Source of the DNA: Blastocatellia bacterium
GTDB taxonomy: Bacteria > Acidobacteriota > Blastocatellia > Chloracidobacteriales > JADJPF01
Length of the DNA: 64,000 nucleotides
NCBI GenBank assembly: GCA_016713405.1
Contig: JADJPF010000022.1
Coordinates: 428,501 to 492,500, forward strand
Reading direction: 5' to 3'
Positions within the stretch are counted from its first letter, which is position 1. The number at the start of each line of letters is the position of its first letter. Below the pieces are notes generated by a model that saw only the letters and a program-made list of their open reading frames with translations, searched no databases and had not been told where the DNA came from. Below are positions 8,853 through 18,865 of the stretch, one piece after another. The translations under genes were made by a program, and so were the position numbers.

Positions 8853-11800
8853 TTATTTTGTTAGGGTTGAATTTTTATTAAGGGTAATAGTTATATCTTC
8901 ACTGGTCGCATTACTTATTTTCATTGTATTTGCTTCTAAAACATTATCCTCATTTGCTGTAAGAAATACTTTTCCTGTAGTTTTTAAGTTAACTTGAAAA
9001 CCTACAAGTTGGGCAAACTCTTTAGCTACTTCTTTAGCTTTGGGCCGGTTTTCAGGCTCTTTATCAAGTAGCCTCATTACTAACTCTTCTATTTCTAGTG
9101 AAATACTTGAATTTATATTTCTTAACTTAGGAGGGTTTTCTTTTAAGTGCATTAAGGCTACGGCCCAAACATTATTTTTATCCTCTATTTGAAATGGAAG
9201 TCGTCCTGCTAACATCCGATAAAGCATAACTCCAACACTGTAAACATCTGCTTGCCCATCATAATGTTTATTAGATAATCTTTCTGGAGCAATAAAAGTT
9301 GGAGTTCCAACAATTCCACTTTGGGTTAATGTATCTAAATCAAAATTTAATGTGTCACCTACAAGTTTAGCAATCCCAAAATCTACTACTTTAACCACTT
9401 CACCTTGTGGGGATTGATGAAGAAAAATATTGTCTGGTTTTATATCTCTATGAACAAGTCCGCTTGTATGTGCAGCCTCTAAAGCTTCACATACAGGTAT
9501 GATAATTTCTGCACAACGCCAGGGGGTAAGAATTTTTTCCTTTTCTAATTCTTGTGTTAATGTGTGGCCTTCTAAAAGTTCCATTACTAAATAAGCAATT
9601 CCACTAGTTGAAACTCCTGAATCTAGCACTGCAACAGCATTTGGATGATTAATTCTTGAACCTGTTATTCCTTCTCGGCGAAAACGTTCTAGGCTTTCTA
9701 AAGATGTATTTGCTGATGATGGACGAAAAATTTTTACTGCTACTTCTCTCATTAAAGTTAAATGTGTAGCACGATAAACTAGTCCAAAACCTCCTGCTCC
9801 AATCTTTTTTTCAATTCGGTATTTTTCGTCTAAAATAGTTCCTGGTAAAACGTCTGATAAAGCACTAAAAATTAGTTCTGCTCGTTTATTTGATTGTATT
9901 ATTTCATCACGAGAACGAACTAAAGCAGCATTTTTACTAGCTAATTCTTCATTCTTTTTATCAAGTTCATTATTTTTACCGTCAAGCTCTAAAAGTTTTC
10001 CTGCTAACTCATCGTTTTTCTTGTCAAGTTCTTTAGTTCGAGCTATTACTTTTGCTTCTAATTCTAAATTGCGTAGCAAAAAGCGACGTTCCCTAAAACG
10101 AACACCTAAATAAAATAATCCTAACAAACCAAAAATTCCACCACTATAAGCCCAAGGTGTTTCCCACCAATAAGGGTTAATAGAAAATTGGTAACTTGCT
10201 CCAGCTTCATTCCAAATACCATCACTATTACAAGCCATTACCTTAAATATGTAATTTCCTGCTGGCAAGTTATTATAGACAGCAAAACGTAAATTAGTTT
10301 CATTTGACCATTTTGAGTCAAAATTTTCTAAAATATACTTAAATTTAACTCTCTCAGGAGCAATAAAACTAAGGGCAGTATAGTAAAACTTAAAGGTTTT
10401 ATTATCTTGAGAAAATGACATCTTTTCTGGATAAAAAGCTTGCTCATCAACTGTAATCTGCTCAATTACAACATTTGGGACAAGAGAGTTCTTCTTTTCA
10501 AAGTTAGGATCAATTGAAACTAAAGCTTTTACAGTAGGAAACCATAGACGACCATCTAAACTTCTACACCCAGCAGGTTGTGAATTACCATTACATTGAT
10601 TTGTTTCCATCCCATCAGCTTTACTAAAAGCTCTATAAGTTATTTTAGCAATTTTACTGTTTGAATAATCCATTAAATCTTGTCTGCTAACTCGGTAAAT
10701 TCCCTTGTTACAACTAATCCAAAAGTTTTCTTTGTCATCTGTTAGGATTTGAAAAGCAACATCATCAAAAAGACCAGATTTTATAGAGTAAAGGAAAAAT
10801 TCGCCATCCTTAAAACGGTTAATTCCGTCTTGAGTCCCAATCCATAAATAGCCATCTTTGTCTGAATAAATTGATAAAACACTATTTCCAGATAAACCAT
10901 TTTTTTCATTGTAAATAGTAAACTTCCCATACTTAAAACAAGCTAGTCCTCCGCCTTCTGTACCAAACCAAATATTTCCTTGTAAATCTTCACAAATAGA
11001 TCGGACAATATTACTTGGCAAACCATCTTTAGTTGTGTAATTGCTAATCTTACTGCCATTTAAAGAATAAATGCCATTTCCATAAGTACCAACCCAAATA
11101 TTGCCTAAACTATCTTGAGAAATAGAAAAAATATCATTGATTGGATAATGAGAAAATTTACCTTGGCTAAACTTATTTAATCCTTTGTTTGTCCCAATCC
11201 AAATATTTCCTTCTTTGTCTTCATAAACTGTGCGAACAAATTTATTAGCTAAACCTTGTTCTAATGTATAGTTAGTAAATTGACCTTGGTAAAATCTACT
11301 TACTCCACCGCCATCTGTCCCAACCCAAATACTTCCATCTTTAGCCTGATAAACAGAGCGAATATTATCACTAAGTAATCCATTTTTTGTTGTATAGTTA
11401 GATAATGCCCCGTCCCTTAACCTACTTAATCCGCTATTAGTTCCTATCCAAAGACTACTTTCCTGATCTTCATATAAAGACCTAATAATATTATCTGAAA
11501 AACCTTGGTCAGTAGAAAAAGTAATAAACTTGTTTTGTCTATAAGCAATTAGCCCTGTTCCATAGCCACCAAACCAAAGCGTGCCATCACGATCTTCTAA
11601 AATAGAGGATATACTGTTGTAAGAAAGCCCATATTCTTGACCAAAATGAGTTATTTTTCCTTCCAGAAAAGATTTAAGTCCGCCATTAGTCCCAATCCAA
11701 ATCATTCCTGTTTTATCTTCAAAAATTTTATTAACAAAATTCCCTATAGCAGTATCATCTAGCTTATAGCTAGTAAAAGTACTGTTAGAAAATTGATTAA

Positions 11801-12419
11801 TTCCCGCTCCTGTCCCAAACCATAATGTCCCAGCCCTATCTTGGAAAATTGCAGAAACTAAATTGTTAGATAGCCCATCTTTAGTTGTATAAATGGTAAA
11901 TTTACTATCTTTATAGCAAGCTAGCCCTTGATTTGTCCCAATCCAAAGGTTTTCTGAACGGTCTTGATAAACTGAATAAATTGTATTTCCTGGTAGCCCT
12001 TCTTTAGTCGTATAAGAAGTAAATTTACCTTTTTGATAACAAAGTAATCCTTTACCAGTCCCTACCCAAATATTACCTAAGTTATCTTGATGAATAGCAT
12101 TGATTCTATTATCTTGAAATTGAGGGGTGTTTTTTTTATCAAATACTGTAAAAGTCACCCCATCAAAGCGTACTAGTCCTTCATAAGTAGCTAACCATAA
12201 ATAACCATCTTTACTTTGAATAATATTTCTAATTACTAAATGAGGTAGCCCATCTTGCCAAGAGTTAAGAATATATTGGTTTAGGTCTTTTTTAGGGTCA
12301 AGAGCAGATATTTTTATGGGTAAAATTAAAAGAAAAACTAAAGGAATGAAAAAAGAAAAACAAAAAAAGTAGAGCCATTTAGGTAAACATTTGTTGGCTA
12401 AATAAAAATAGGCTCTCAT
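8853..12419 (-). CDS. Two-component-type beta-propeller receptor fused to a Ser/Thr protein kinase
   Basis: 1188 residues. A signal-anchor is followed by about fourteen Reg_prop repeats (pattern WIGTNxGLxxFxxGxFTxYTTKDGL, residues 40-660) forming periplasmic propellers, then a Y_Y_Y domain (about 675-755) and a single membrane helix (WAYSGGIFGLLGLFYLGV, near 763). A coiled coil of KKNDEL-type repeats (780-850) leads to a cytosolic Hanks-type kinase (about 865-1140). The kinase has all key motifs: IGAGGFGLVYRA, AVKIF, VHRDIKPDN, VVDFGIAK and IAPERL, so it should be active. Propeller-Y_Y_Y receptors normally end in a histidine kinase or a DNA-binding domain, so the kinase type is unusual. No Shine-Dalgarno is visible, and a terminator separates it from nuoG 65 bases upstream. 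Confidence 0.93.
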   Translation of the reverse strand: MRAYFYLANKCLPKWLYFFCFSFFIPLVFLLILPIKISALDPKKDLNQYILNSWQDGLPHLVIRNIIQSKDGYLWLATYEGLVRFDGVTFTVFDKKNTPQFQDNRINAIHQDNLGNIWVGTGKGLLCYQKGKFTSYTTKEGLPGNTIYSVYQDRSENLWIGTNQGLACYKDSKFTIYTTKDGLSNNLVSAIFQDRAGTLWFGTGAGINQFSNSTFTSYKLDDTAIGNFVNKIFEDKTGMIWIGTNGGLKSFLEGKITHFGQEYGLSYNSISSILEDRDGTLWFGGYGTGLIAYRQNKFITFSTDQGFSDNIIRSLYEDQESSLWIGTNSGLSRLRDGALSNYTTKNGLLSDNIRSVYQAKDGSIWVGTDGGGVSRFYQGQFTNYTLEQGLANKFVRTVYEDKEGNIWIGTNKGLNKFSQGKFSHYPINDIFSISQDSLGNIWVGTYGNGIYSLNGSKISNYTTKDGLPSNIVRSICEDLQGNIWFGTEGGGLACFKYGKFTIYNEKNGLSGNSVLSIYSDKDGYLWIGTQDGINRFKDGEFFLYSIKSGLFDDVAFQILTDDKENFWISCNKGIYRVSRQDLMDYSNSKIAKITYRAFSKADGMETNQCNGNSQPAGCRSLDGRLWFPTVKALVSIDPNFEKKNSLVPNVVIEQITVDEQAFYPEKMSFSQDNKTFKFYYTALSFIAPERVKFKYILENFDSKWSNETNLRFAVYNNLPAGNYIFKVMACNSDGIWNEAGASYQFSINPYWWETPWAYSGGIFGLLGLFYLGVRFRERRFLLRNLELEAKVIARTKELDKKNDELAGKLLELDGKNNELDKKNEELASKNAALVRSRDEIIQSNKRAELIFSALSDVLPGTILDEKYRIEKKIGAGGFGLVYRATHLTLMREVAVKIFRPSSANTSLESLERFRREGITGSRINHPNAVAVLDSGVSTSGIAYLVMELLEGHTLTQELEKEKILTPWRCAEIIIPVCEALEAAHTSGLVHRDIKPDNIFLHQSPQGEVVKVVDFGIAKLVGDTLNFDLDTLTQSGIVGTPTFIAPERLSNKHYDGQADVYSVGVMLYRMLAGRLPFQIEDKNNVWAVALMHLKENPPKLRNINSSISLEIEELVMRLLDKEPENRPKAKEVAKEFAQLVGFQVNLKTTGKVFLTANEDNVLEANTMKISNATSEDITITLNKNSTLTK

Positions 12420-12438
12420 AAACTTGAGAATAAAAAAT

Positions 12439-12467
12439 AAAACACTGATTTTAGAAGTCAGTGTTTT
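12439..12467 (-). terminator. Rho-independent terminator of the nuo operon
   Basis: A perfect 10-bp stem (aaaacactga / tcagtgtttt) with a 9-base loop, followed on the minus strand by attttttattc. It lies 18 bases after the nuoG stop and before the propeller-kinase gene, so it should end nuoA-G transcription. Confidence 0.85.
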
Positions 12468-12484
12468 ATTTTTGTTGAAAACTA

Positions 12485-14731
12485 TTAAGCGTTTACTGTT
12501 GCGGCTTGCACCTCTTCATCTTTGACAAAAGCATCATGCATTACTGGGGATTTTCTCATCATTGTGCCAATACGGAAGAGTCCTTCACCTTGTGCAACAT
12601 TTGTTCGATTTAGGTCAATGCTTGTATCAATTCTGGAACATTCTGAACGTAAATCTTCACAAAGTTCTACAACCTCTCTAGCTTTTGTTAAAATTTTGGT
12701 TGTTTTTATAGCACTTTCTTTCTTGATACGTTCATAAGTAATACCTTTGTAATCAGCAATTTCCGCAGCAATATCACGGAAAATAGAAACAGACGATCCT
12801 TTTGCTCCAATATCAACTCGCATTTCACGAGCTAAAGCATTAATTACCATCCAATCAGGTCTTACTTGTCCTTCTCCCTCAATTGCACGTTGGACACGTT
12901 GAACTTGAGTAGTATTATTAGTAAAAGTACCATCTTGTTCTGCAAAGCTATTTACTGGAAAAACTACATCTGCCATTTGAGCAGTTTCTGTTAAAAACAT
13001 ATCAGCAACAGCTAAAAACTTTAATTTCTTTAAGGCTATTTGCCAGTCTGTTCCATATTGCTCAACCGGGTTGCTACCGGCTAAATATAAAGCTTGGATT
13101 TGTGAACCAAAAGCCCTCATTAAACTATGTCCATTAGGAGCAAGTCCCATATCAATAGCACCCATTGTATTATTATAAGTTGCTAAAGGTAGATACTTAA
13201 TAGGTCTTTCTTTTTGTTTGTTAAGAACTTCTGCTAGTTGAGCTAAGGCTGCAAGGGTTGCTCCTCGTACTTCTGGCCCAACAACAATAAGTAGTTCTTC
13301 GCTGTTAAATACTTGTTCACGAAGCTTTTGTAATTGTTCAACTTTTACTTTTGCTAATTCAGCAAGTCTTGGAAGTTCTGTTTCTGACTCAAAAAGCGAA
13401 GCTACAATAGCTGCTTCTGAATTTGGGCGGATATGCAAAAATTGCTTTGCTTGTCGTCTAGCAATCTTTGTCCGACGTGAATTAACAACCATTAAACGAG
13501 CATTATGTTTGCGCACAGCATAACGAATGACCATGCCAGACAGCGGATGATTTTCTGTAGCATCTCCACCAATCATCAAAATATTTTTTGCTTTTTTAAC
13601 TTCTTGATGTGTAGCTATTGGGGCCGTTAGATGAGCAAAAAACTGATGCCAATCAGCATCGGCAACCTGTCCAAAGCTACGTGTCCCAATACCTTTTTCT
13701 GCAAATCTACGTAAAGTGAAATTAGCTTCATTTGTAAGTCTTGGGCTTCCTAAAACCGCAACAGCATCTTTACTACTAGCAGAAATCTCTTTTAATTTTT
13801 CAGCAGTAAATTTAAGGGCTTCTTCCCAACTTACTTCTTCTAATTGACCGTTTCGGCGAATCATTGGTTTAGTAAGGCGTTCAGGGTTAGAAATAAAAGA
13901 ACAACCATAACGACCTTTAACACAAAGAAATTCACCGTTAACACCAGTCATATCTTTAGAAGCAACTCTTACGTAGTTGTTACCGCGAGTGCCTAAACGC
14001 ATTTGACAACCATCACCGCAATGTGTGCAGGTAGTGACGGTTTCTTTCATATCCCAAGGACGCGAACGAAAGCGAGAATCAACCGAAAGCAATGCACCTA
14101 CTGGACAAATTTCTACACAATTACCGCATTGCTCACAATCTAAGGAATAGCCTTTGTCCATTCCTTCTTTATCCATCCCTAAGCCATAAGGCCCTATAAC
14201 TTCATGAGTACCTCGGAAAATCTTACCTAACGCATTAACGTCCATTACCTCAGTACATTCTCGGATACAACGATAACATCTAACACATCGTTGAGGGTCA
14301 TAAGCAATAAATGGAGAAAGTCGCCATTCTGGAGTATTGTTCTTTTTTACATTATAATGAGCATAAACTGTACCATGCTCAAACACCATGTCTTGTAATT
14401 CACATTGTCCGCCTTTATCACAAACAGGACAATCTAATGGGTGATTACCTAAAATAAAATCCAGCATGCCTTTACGAGCATCATGTAACTCTTCTGATTC
14501 AGTAGTGACATTCATTCCTTCACCTACTTCTATTGTGCAAGAAGTAGCAAGCTTGTGCATTTTGTCAATTCTTACTAAACACATTCGGCAAGCAGCTTGA
14601 GGGGTTAAATCTGGGTAATAACAAAAATTAGGGACATGAATATCATTTTCCAAACAAACTTCAATTAGAAGCTTTCCTTTGGGTGCTTCATAATCTTTGC
14701 CATTTATTTTTAACTTTACTGTATCACTCAT
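12485..14731 (-). CDS. nuoG: NADH-quinone oxidoreductase subunit G
   Basis: 748 residues. NuoG is the large iron-sulfur subunit of the peripheral arm of respiratory complex I and passes electrons from NuoE/F towards NuoI and NuoB. Visible clusters: the [2Fe-2S] ligands in FCYYPDL and ACRMCLV (about 37-55); the His/Cys [4Fe-4S] site HPLDCPVCDKGGQCEL (near 97-112); two [4Fe-4S] sites in CVRCYRCIREC and CEQCGNCVEICP; and a molybdopterin-oxidoreductase Fe4S4 motif CTHCGDGC (near 230), followed by the catalytically inactive molybdopterin-like domain. Last gene of nuoABCDEFG, 45 bases after nuoF, and followed by a terminator. Length is within the usual range. Confidence 0.97.
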   Translation of the reverse strand: MSDTVKLKINGKDYEAPKGKLLIEVCLENDIHVPNFCYYPDLTPQAACRMCLVRIDKMHKLATSCTIEVGEGMNVTTESEELHDARKGMLDFILGNHPLDCPVCDKGGQCELQDMVFEHGTVYAHYNVKKNNTPEWRLSPFIAYDPQRCVRCYRCIRECTEVMDVNALGKIFRGTHEVIGPYGLGMDKEGMDKGYSLDCEQCGNCVEICPVGALLSVDSRFRSRPWDMKETVTTCTHCGDGCQMRLGTRGNNYVRVASKDMTGVNGEFLCVKGRYGCSFISNPERLTKPMIRRNGQLEEVSWEEALKFTAEKLKEISASSKDAVAVLGSPRLTNEANFTLRRFAEKGIGTRSFGQVADADWHQFFAHLTAPIATHQEVKKAKNILMIGGDATENHPLSGMVIRYAVRKHNARLMVVNSRRTKIARRQAKQFLHIRPNSEAAIVASLFESETELPRLAELAKVKVEQLQKLREQVFNSEELLIVVGPEVRGATLAALAQLAEVLNKQKERPIKYLPLATYNNTMGAIDMGLAPNGHSLMRAFGSQIQALYLAGSNPVEQYGTDWQIALKKLKFLAVADMFLTETAQMADVVFPVNSFAEQDGTFTNNTTQVQRVQRAIEGEGQVRPDWMVINALAREMRVDIGAKGSSVSIFRDIAAEIADYKGITYERIKKESAIKTTKILTKAREVVELCEDLRSECSRIDTSIDLNRTNVAQGEGLFRIGTMMRKSPVMHDAFVKDEEVQAATVNA

Positions 14732-14776
14732 AATTGTTTCCGTTTGTTGATATTAAAGAAAGCAAGATCTATTTTA

Positions 14777-16060
14777 TTACTTAGCCATTGACACTACTGG
14801 TAATGATTTACGCACATGTAAGCGTTTTTTGAAATCTTCAGGGAATTTCTTTATAGCACTAGTAATAGGCCAAACAGCCGCTTCACCAAGTGGACAATGG
14901 GAACGACCTTCAATATTAAAGCAAAGCTTAAGGATTAGATCTAAGTCGGATTCTTCACCCATTCCAGCTTTTATTTTCTTAAAGATTTTCATTAACCAGT
15001 CTGTACCTTCTCGGCAAGGGGTACACCAGCCACAAGATTCATGGTTATAAAATCTAATTAAATTAAAAGTAGTCTCAAAAATATCAGTGGTTTCATCCAT
15101 TACAATTACACCACCTGAACCAAGCATAGTACCTACACTTTGGCAAGATTCATAATCTAGATTACATTTAGCAGAATCTTCAGCATTAATTATTGGTACA
15201 GATGAGCCTCCAACAATTACAGCTTTTAGTTTTTTACCACCGCGCATTCCTCCGCCTTCTTCATTTATAAAATCCATTAATGGATAACCCATTCTGACTT
15301 CATAATTGCCTGGACGGTTAACATGACCGCTTAAAGAAAACATTTTTGATCCGCCACTTTTTTCTGTTCCAAGGCTGCGATACCAATCACCACCCTTGTT
15401 AATGATATGGGGGACTGCTGCTAAAGTTTCCACATTGTTGACTACTGTCGGACAGCCATAAAGACCAACCACAGCAGGGAAGGGAGGTTTAATACGTGGA
15501 TGACCTCGTTTACCTTCAAGTGAGTTAAGCAGCGCGGTTTCTTCACCACAAATATAAGCACCTGCTCCTGGGTGAACAATAATGTCATGTTCAAATCCAG
15601 TACCTAAGATATTTTTTCCTAGATAACCACGATCCCTGGCTTGTTGGATAGCTTTTTCTAAGATTGAGATCAAATACCAATATTCACCACGAATATAGAT
15701 AAATGATAGGTTTGACCCTAGAGCATAACCACCAATAGCCATACCTTCAATTAATTGGTGTGGGTCATATTCCATCAGTGGACGATCCTTACAAGTCCCA
15801 GGCTCGCTCTCATCAGCATTACAAACCAAGTATTTTGGTTTATTTAATTGACGAGGAACAAAACTCCATTTTACACCAGCAGGAAAGCCTGCTCCACCTC
15901 GACCACGTAAGGCGGACTTTTTGACCTCGTTGATCACATCGTCTTGGGTCATTTTTAATGCTTTTGCTAGTGCTTGATAACCCCCATCTTTAAGATAAGT
16001 GTCAATATCTGCTGAATTAGGGGTATTAAATCTTGCTGTAAGAACTTTTAATTCTGCCAT
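14777..16060 (-). CDS. nuoF: NADH-quinone oxidoreductase subunit F
   Basis: About 427 residues from ATG 16060; a GTG two codons earlier is less likely because AGGTGA sits just before the ATG. NuoF binds NADH and FMN and is the electron entry point of complex I. The glycine-rich nucleotide loop GRGGAGFPAGVKW, the FMN-region motif CNADESEPGTCKDR, the ICGEETALLNSLEG segment and the C-terminal [4Fe-4S] ligands in ESCGWCTPCREG and a later HCPLGEAA are all present. It follows nuoE with a gap of 6 bases, consistent with co-translation of the NADH-dehydrogenase module. Confidence 0.97.
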   Translation of the reverse strand: MAELKVLTARFNTPNSADIDTYLKDGGYQALAKALKMTQDDVINEVKKSALRGRGGAGFPAGVKWSFVPRQLNKPKYLVCNADESEPGTCKDRPLMEYDPHQLIEGMAIGGYALGSNLSFIYIRGEYWYLISILEKAIQQARDRGYLGKNILGTGFEHDIIVHPGAGAYICGEETALLNSLEGKRGHPRIKPPFPAVVGLYGCPTVVNNVETLAAVPHIINKGGDWYRSLGTEKSGGSKMFSLSGHVNRPGNYEVRMGYPLMDFINEEGGGMRGGKKLKAVIVGGSSVPIINAEDSAKCNLDYESCQSVGTMLGSGGVIVMDETTDIFETTFNLIRFYNHESCGWCTPCREGTDWLMKIFKKIKAGMGEESDLDLILKLCFNIEGRSHCPLGEAAVWPITSAIKKFPEDFKKRLHVRKSLPVVSMAK

Positions 16061-16066
16061 AGTCAC

Positions 16067-16549
16067 CTAGGGTAATTTTGCTAAAATTTGATCTACTTTT
16101 TCAGTAGTAAGATTTTCGTGATAATCAAAATTAACTTGCATTGCTGGAGCCGTAGAACAAGAGCCTAAACATTCCACTTCTGTTAAGCGGAAACGTCCGT
16201 CTTTAGTCACTTCTCCATTTTTAATACCTAATTTATTACGTAAATGATCCAGGATGTCATATGCTCCACAAAGCATACAACTAATAGTGCGGCACACTTG
16301 AAGGTTATATTTGCCTATCGGATCTAGAAAATACATGCTGTAGAAAGTTACTACCTCATAAACTTCAACTGGCATAAGATCTAACTTTTCAGCAATATAA
16401 GCAATTGCTTCTTCTGTAATTTGTCCTTGCTCATTTTGAGCAATATGGATTAAAGGCAAAAGAGCAGAACGTTTATGAGGGTATTTATTGATTGTAGCTT
16501 CTATTTTTTGTTCAATTTCTGGTGAAAACATATTTAATTTTTTAATCAC
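16067..16549 (-). CDS. nuoE: NADH-quinone oxidoreductase subunit E
   Basis: 160 residues from GTG 16549, or about 154 from ATG 16531 (MFSPEIEQ); neither has a strong ribosome site. NuoE is the thioredoxin-fold [2Fe-2S] subunit next to NuoF. The four ligands are visible as CRTISC and, about 35 residues later, CLGSC. The helical N-terminus with a segment ending VEVYEVVTFYSMYF is typical. The gene sits 3 bases after nuoD and 6 before nuoF. Confidence 0.96.
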   Translation of the reverse strand: MIKKLNMFSPEIEQKIEATINKYPHKRSALLPLIHIAQNEQGQITEEAIAYIAEKLDLMPVEVYEVVTFYSMYFLDPIGKYNLQVCRTISCMLCGAYDILDHLRNKLGIKNGEVTKDGRFRLTEVECLGSCSTAPAMQVNFDYHENLTTEKVDQILAKLP

Positions 16550-16552
16550 TTT

Positions 16553-17788
16553 TTAGCGATCAATTTCTCCTAAAACAATGTCTAAACTACCTATTATTGC
16601 TACGGTATCTGCTATCATTTCGCCTTTAGCCATCATTGGCAAAGCTTGTAGATTTACAAACGATGGGCCTCGGACGTGTACACGATAAGGATTTTCTGAG
16701 CCATCACTAATTATATAAACTCCATATTCACCTTTAGAGCCTTCTATAGCATGATAAGCTTCACCTGGTGGAACTGTAAAACCTAGTCCTGCTAGTAAAA
16801 AGTGATGGATTAGTGCATCCATTTGATTAAGCATTACTTCGCGGTCAGGTAAGCAAACTTTAGGAGTGTCAGCTTTTACCGGGCCAGGTTCTAGGCGTTT
16901 TAAGGTTTGTTTAACAATTTTATGGCTTTCCCTTAACTCTCTCATCCGCACCATATAACGAGCAAATACATCTCCATCTTTTTCTACAGGTACATCAAAA
17001 TCATAGTTTTCATAGCCACAATAAGGATCATATCTACGTACATCATAATCTATACCAGAACCACGTAAAGAAGGCCCTGTTACACCCCATGCTATTGCAT
17101 CTTCAGCAGTTATTATTCCTACTCCACGAGTACGATTTTGGAAAATCTTATTGCCTGTTAACAAAGTGTCATATTCTTTTAAGGCATTTGGGAAGTTATC
17201 ACAGAATTCTTTTACTAGTCCTGGAACAAAATCAGGAATATCATAAGGAAGCCCACCTACACGGAAGAAACTAACTGTCATTCTACCGCCACAAACTGCT
17301 TCAAAGATATTAAGTATTTTCTCTCGTTCTCGAAAACAATAGAAAAACATACTCATCGCGCCAATATCTAAAGCATGAGTGCCTAACCAAACCATATGAG
17401 AGGCTATTCTTTGTAGTTCTACTAGCATGACTCTAATAGTTTTTGCACGCTCAGGGATATCGTCAACAATACCTAGCAATTTTTCTATACACATCACATA
17501 ACCTAGATTATTTCCCATAGGGTTAAGATAATCCATGCGATCAGTAATGGTAATATTTTGTTGGTATTTCTTGGTTTCCATAATTTTTTCCATTCCTGTA
17601 TGCAAATAACCTATATCAGGAATGGTATTAACTACGGTTTCACCATCAAGAACAACTTCTAAACGTAGCACACCATGTGTAGAAGGGTGTTGTGGCCCCA
17701 TGCTAACGGTAATATTAGAATCTAGCGCAGTTTCACGAACTTGTTGTTCAAATGTTTTAGTAGGGGAATATTCCAACACTTTGGACAT
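16553..17788 (-). CDS. nuoD: NADH-quinone oxidoreductase subunit D
   Basis: 411 residues, the 49-kDa subunit that forms the quinone-binding pocket with NuoB. The N-terminal loop MGPQHPSTHGVLRL with the conserved His and the DIGYLHTGMEKI segment are present, as are SHMVWLGTHALDIGA and the C-terminal DIVLGEIDR. GAGAGGA precedes the ATG. NuoC and NuoD are separate genes here, unlike the fused form in enterobacteria. Intact and of normal length. Confidence 0.97.
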   Translation of the reverse strand: MSKVLEYSPTKTFEQQVRETALDSNITVSMGPQHPSTHGVLRLEVVLDGETVVNTIPDIGYLHTGMEKIMETKKYQQNITITDRMDYLNPMGNNLGYVMCIEKLLGIVDDIPERAKTIRVMLVELQRIASHMVWLGTHALDIGAMSMFFYCFREREKILNIFEAVCGGRMTVSFFRVGGLPYDIPDFVPGLVKEFCDNFPNALKEYDTLLTGNKIFQNRTRGVGIITAEDAIAWGVTGPSLRGSGIDYDVRRYDPYCGYENYDFDVPVEKDGDVFARYMVRMRELRESHKIVKQTLKRLEPGPVKADTPKVCLPDREVMLNQMDALIHHFLLAGLGFTVPPGEAYHAIEGSKGEYGVYIISDGSENPYRVHVRGPSFVNLQALPMMAKGEMIADTVAIIGSLDIVLGEIDR

Positions 17789-17817
17789 ATTAATATCCTC
17801 TCAATAGCCGAATTATT

Positions 17818-18354
17818 CTAGTAACCTCTTAATGGAAAATCTTTACGTAGTGGATGACCTTCTAAATCGTCTGGAGTAAGTATTTTTCTTAGGTCTGGAT
17901 GTCCATCAAAACGAATTCCCATTAAATCAAAGGTTTCTCTCTCATGCCAATTTGCTGTAGGCCAAACTCCTACAACAGTTGGAACATGGCAATCTTCTTC
18001 GCTAACACGTACTTTTAAGCGTAAACGGGTGCGTTTAGGTAGTGAAGTTAAATGATAAACCACTTCAAACCTGGGGTCTTCTTCTATACCTCAATCAACA
18101 CATGTTAGATCCGAAAGTAAATTAAATTGAAAACTAGGGTCATCCCTTAAAAAGCGACAAACATCAGCAATGTTTTCTCGCTTTATATAAACAGTAGTTT
18201 CACCGACATGCTTTTTTATATCTTCTATTGCAGTTTCAAATTTTTCTTTTACTTGCTCAATAGCTTGTTCAACTAGTGATTTTGGCACAAGAGGAGCATC
18301 TGTTGCTTGTGCTTCAACATTAGAATCAGAATGTTCCAGAGATCCGTGGCTCAC
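17818..18354 (-). CDS. nuoC: NADH-quinone oxidoreductase subunit C, interrupted by an in-frame TGA
   Basis: The gene starts at GTG 18354, overlapping the nuoB stop as GTGA. The frame runs to a TGA at 18091-18093 and then continues in the same frame to TAG at 17818. Reading through gives 178 residues, normal for NuoC. The first part ends LLSDLTCVD; after the TGA comes GIEEDPRFEVVYHLTS, and the C-terminus has the hallmark HERETFDLMGIRFDGHPDLRKIL. No base is gained or lost. A Trp codon TGG would need one change; other homologues often have Tyr there. Causes could be sequencing error, a true nonsense mutation or readthrough. NuoC is needed for the peripheral arm, so a real null would be costly. 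Confidence 0.9.
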
Positions 18355-18863
18355 GCAATAACCTCCTCAATTTTATCTCTGCGATTTCTTAAGGATTCTG
18401 TTTGAATTTTTTCTTGTAATTTCATAATTGCATAAATCAAAGTTTCTGGTCTTGGTGGGCAACCTGGAATATAAACATCAACAGGAACAACCTGGTGAAC
18501 TCCTTGAACAATTGCATAATTATCAAAAATACCGCCAGCCGTAGCACAAGCACCCATAGAAATTACCCATTTAGGTTCTGGCATTTGGTCGTAAATACGA
18601 CGTAGCACGGGTGCCATTTTTCTAGAAACACGGCCAGCAACAATCATTACATCAGCCTGGCGTGGGCTAGCACGAAAAACTTCTGCTCCAAAACGAGCAA
18701 CGTCAAACCTAGCACTAGTCATATTCATCATTTCAATAGCACAACAAGCTAGTCCAAAAGTAGCAGGCCATAAACTAGACTTACGCGCCCAGTTAACTAA
18801 ATCATCAAGCCTTGCGGTTAAGACTTCAGGTAAAGCTTCGGCAAGTTTATTTTCTAAACCCAT
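18351..18863 (-). CDS. nuoB: NADH-quinone oxidoreductase subunit B
   Basis: 170 residues from ATG 18863, chosen because a perfect GGAGGA lies 8 bases upstream inside the end of nuoA; the frame is open further but that extension (with several cysteines) does not look like NuoB. NuoB holds cluster N2, the last carrier before quinone. The tandem-cysteine motif GLACCAIEMM and the later GACATAGGIF and VPGCPPRP-type (VYIPGCPPRPE) motifs are all present. The stop overlaps the nuoC start. Confidence 0.97.
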   Translation of the reverse strand: MGLENKLAEALPEVLTARLDDLVNWARKSSLWPATFGLACCAIEMMNMTSARFDVARFGAEVFRASPRQADVMIVAGRVSRKMAPVLRRIYDQMPEPKWVISMGACATAGGIFDNYAIVQGVHQVVPVDVYIPGCPPRPETLIYAIMKLQEKIQTESLRNRRDKIEEVIA

Positions 18864-18865
18864 AA

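Noticed and set aside
18091..18093. Selenocysteine or genome-wide TGA recoding in nuoC
   Set aside because: NuoC has no catalytic Cys/Sec site, I see no suitable downstream hairpin, and TGA serves as a stop in nuoB and at 46232-46234.
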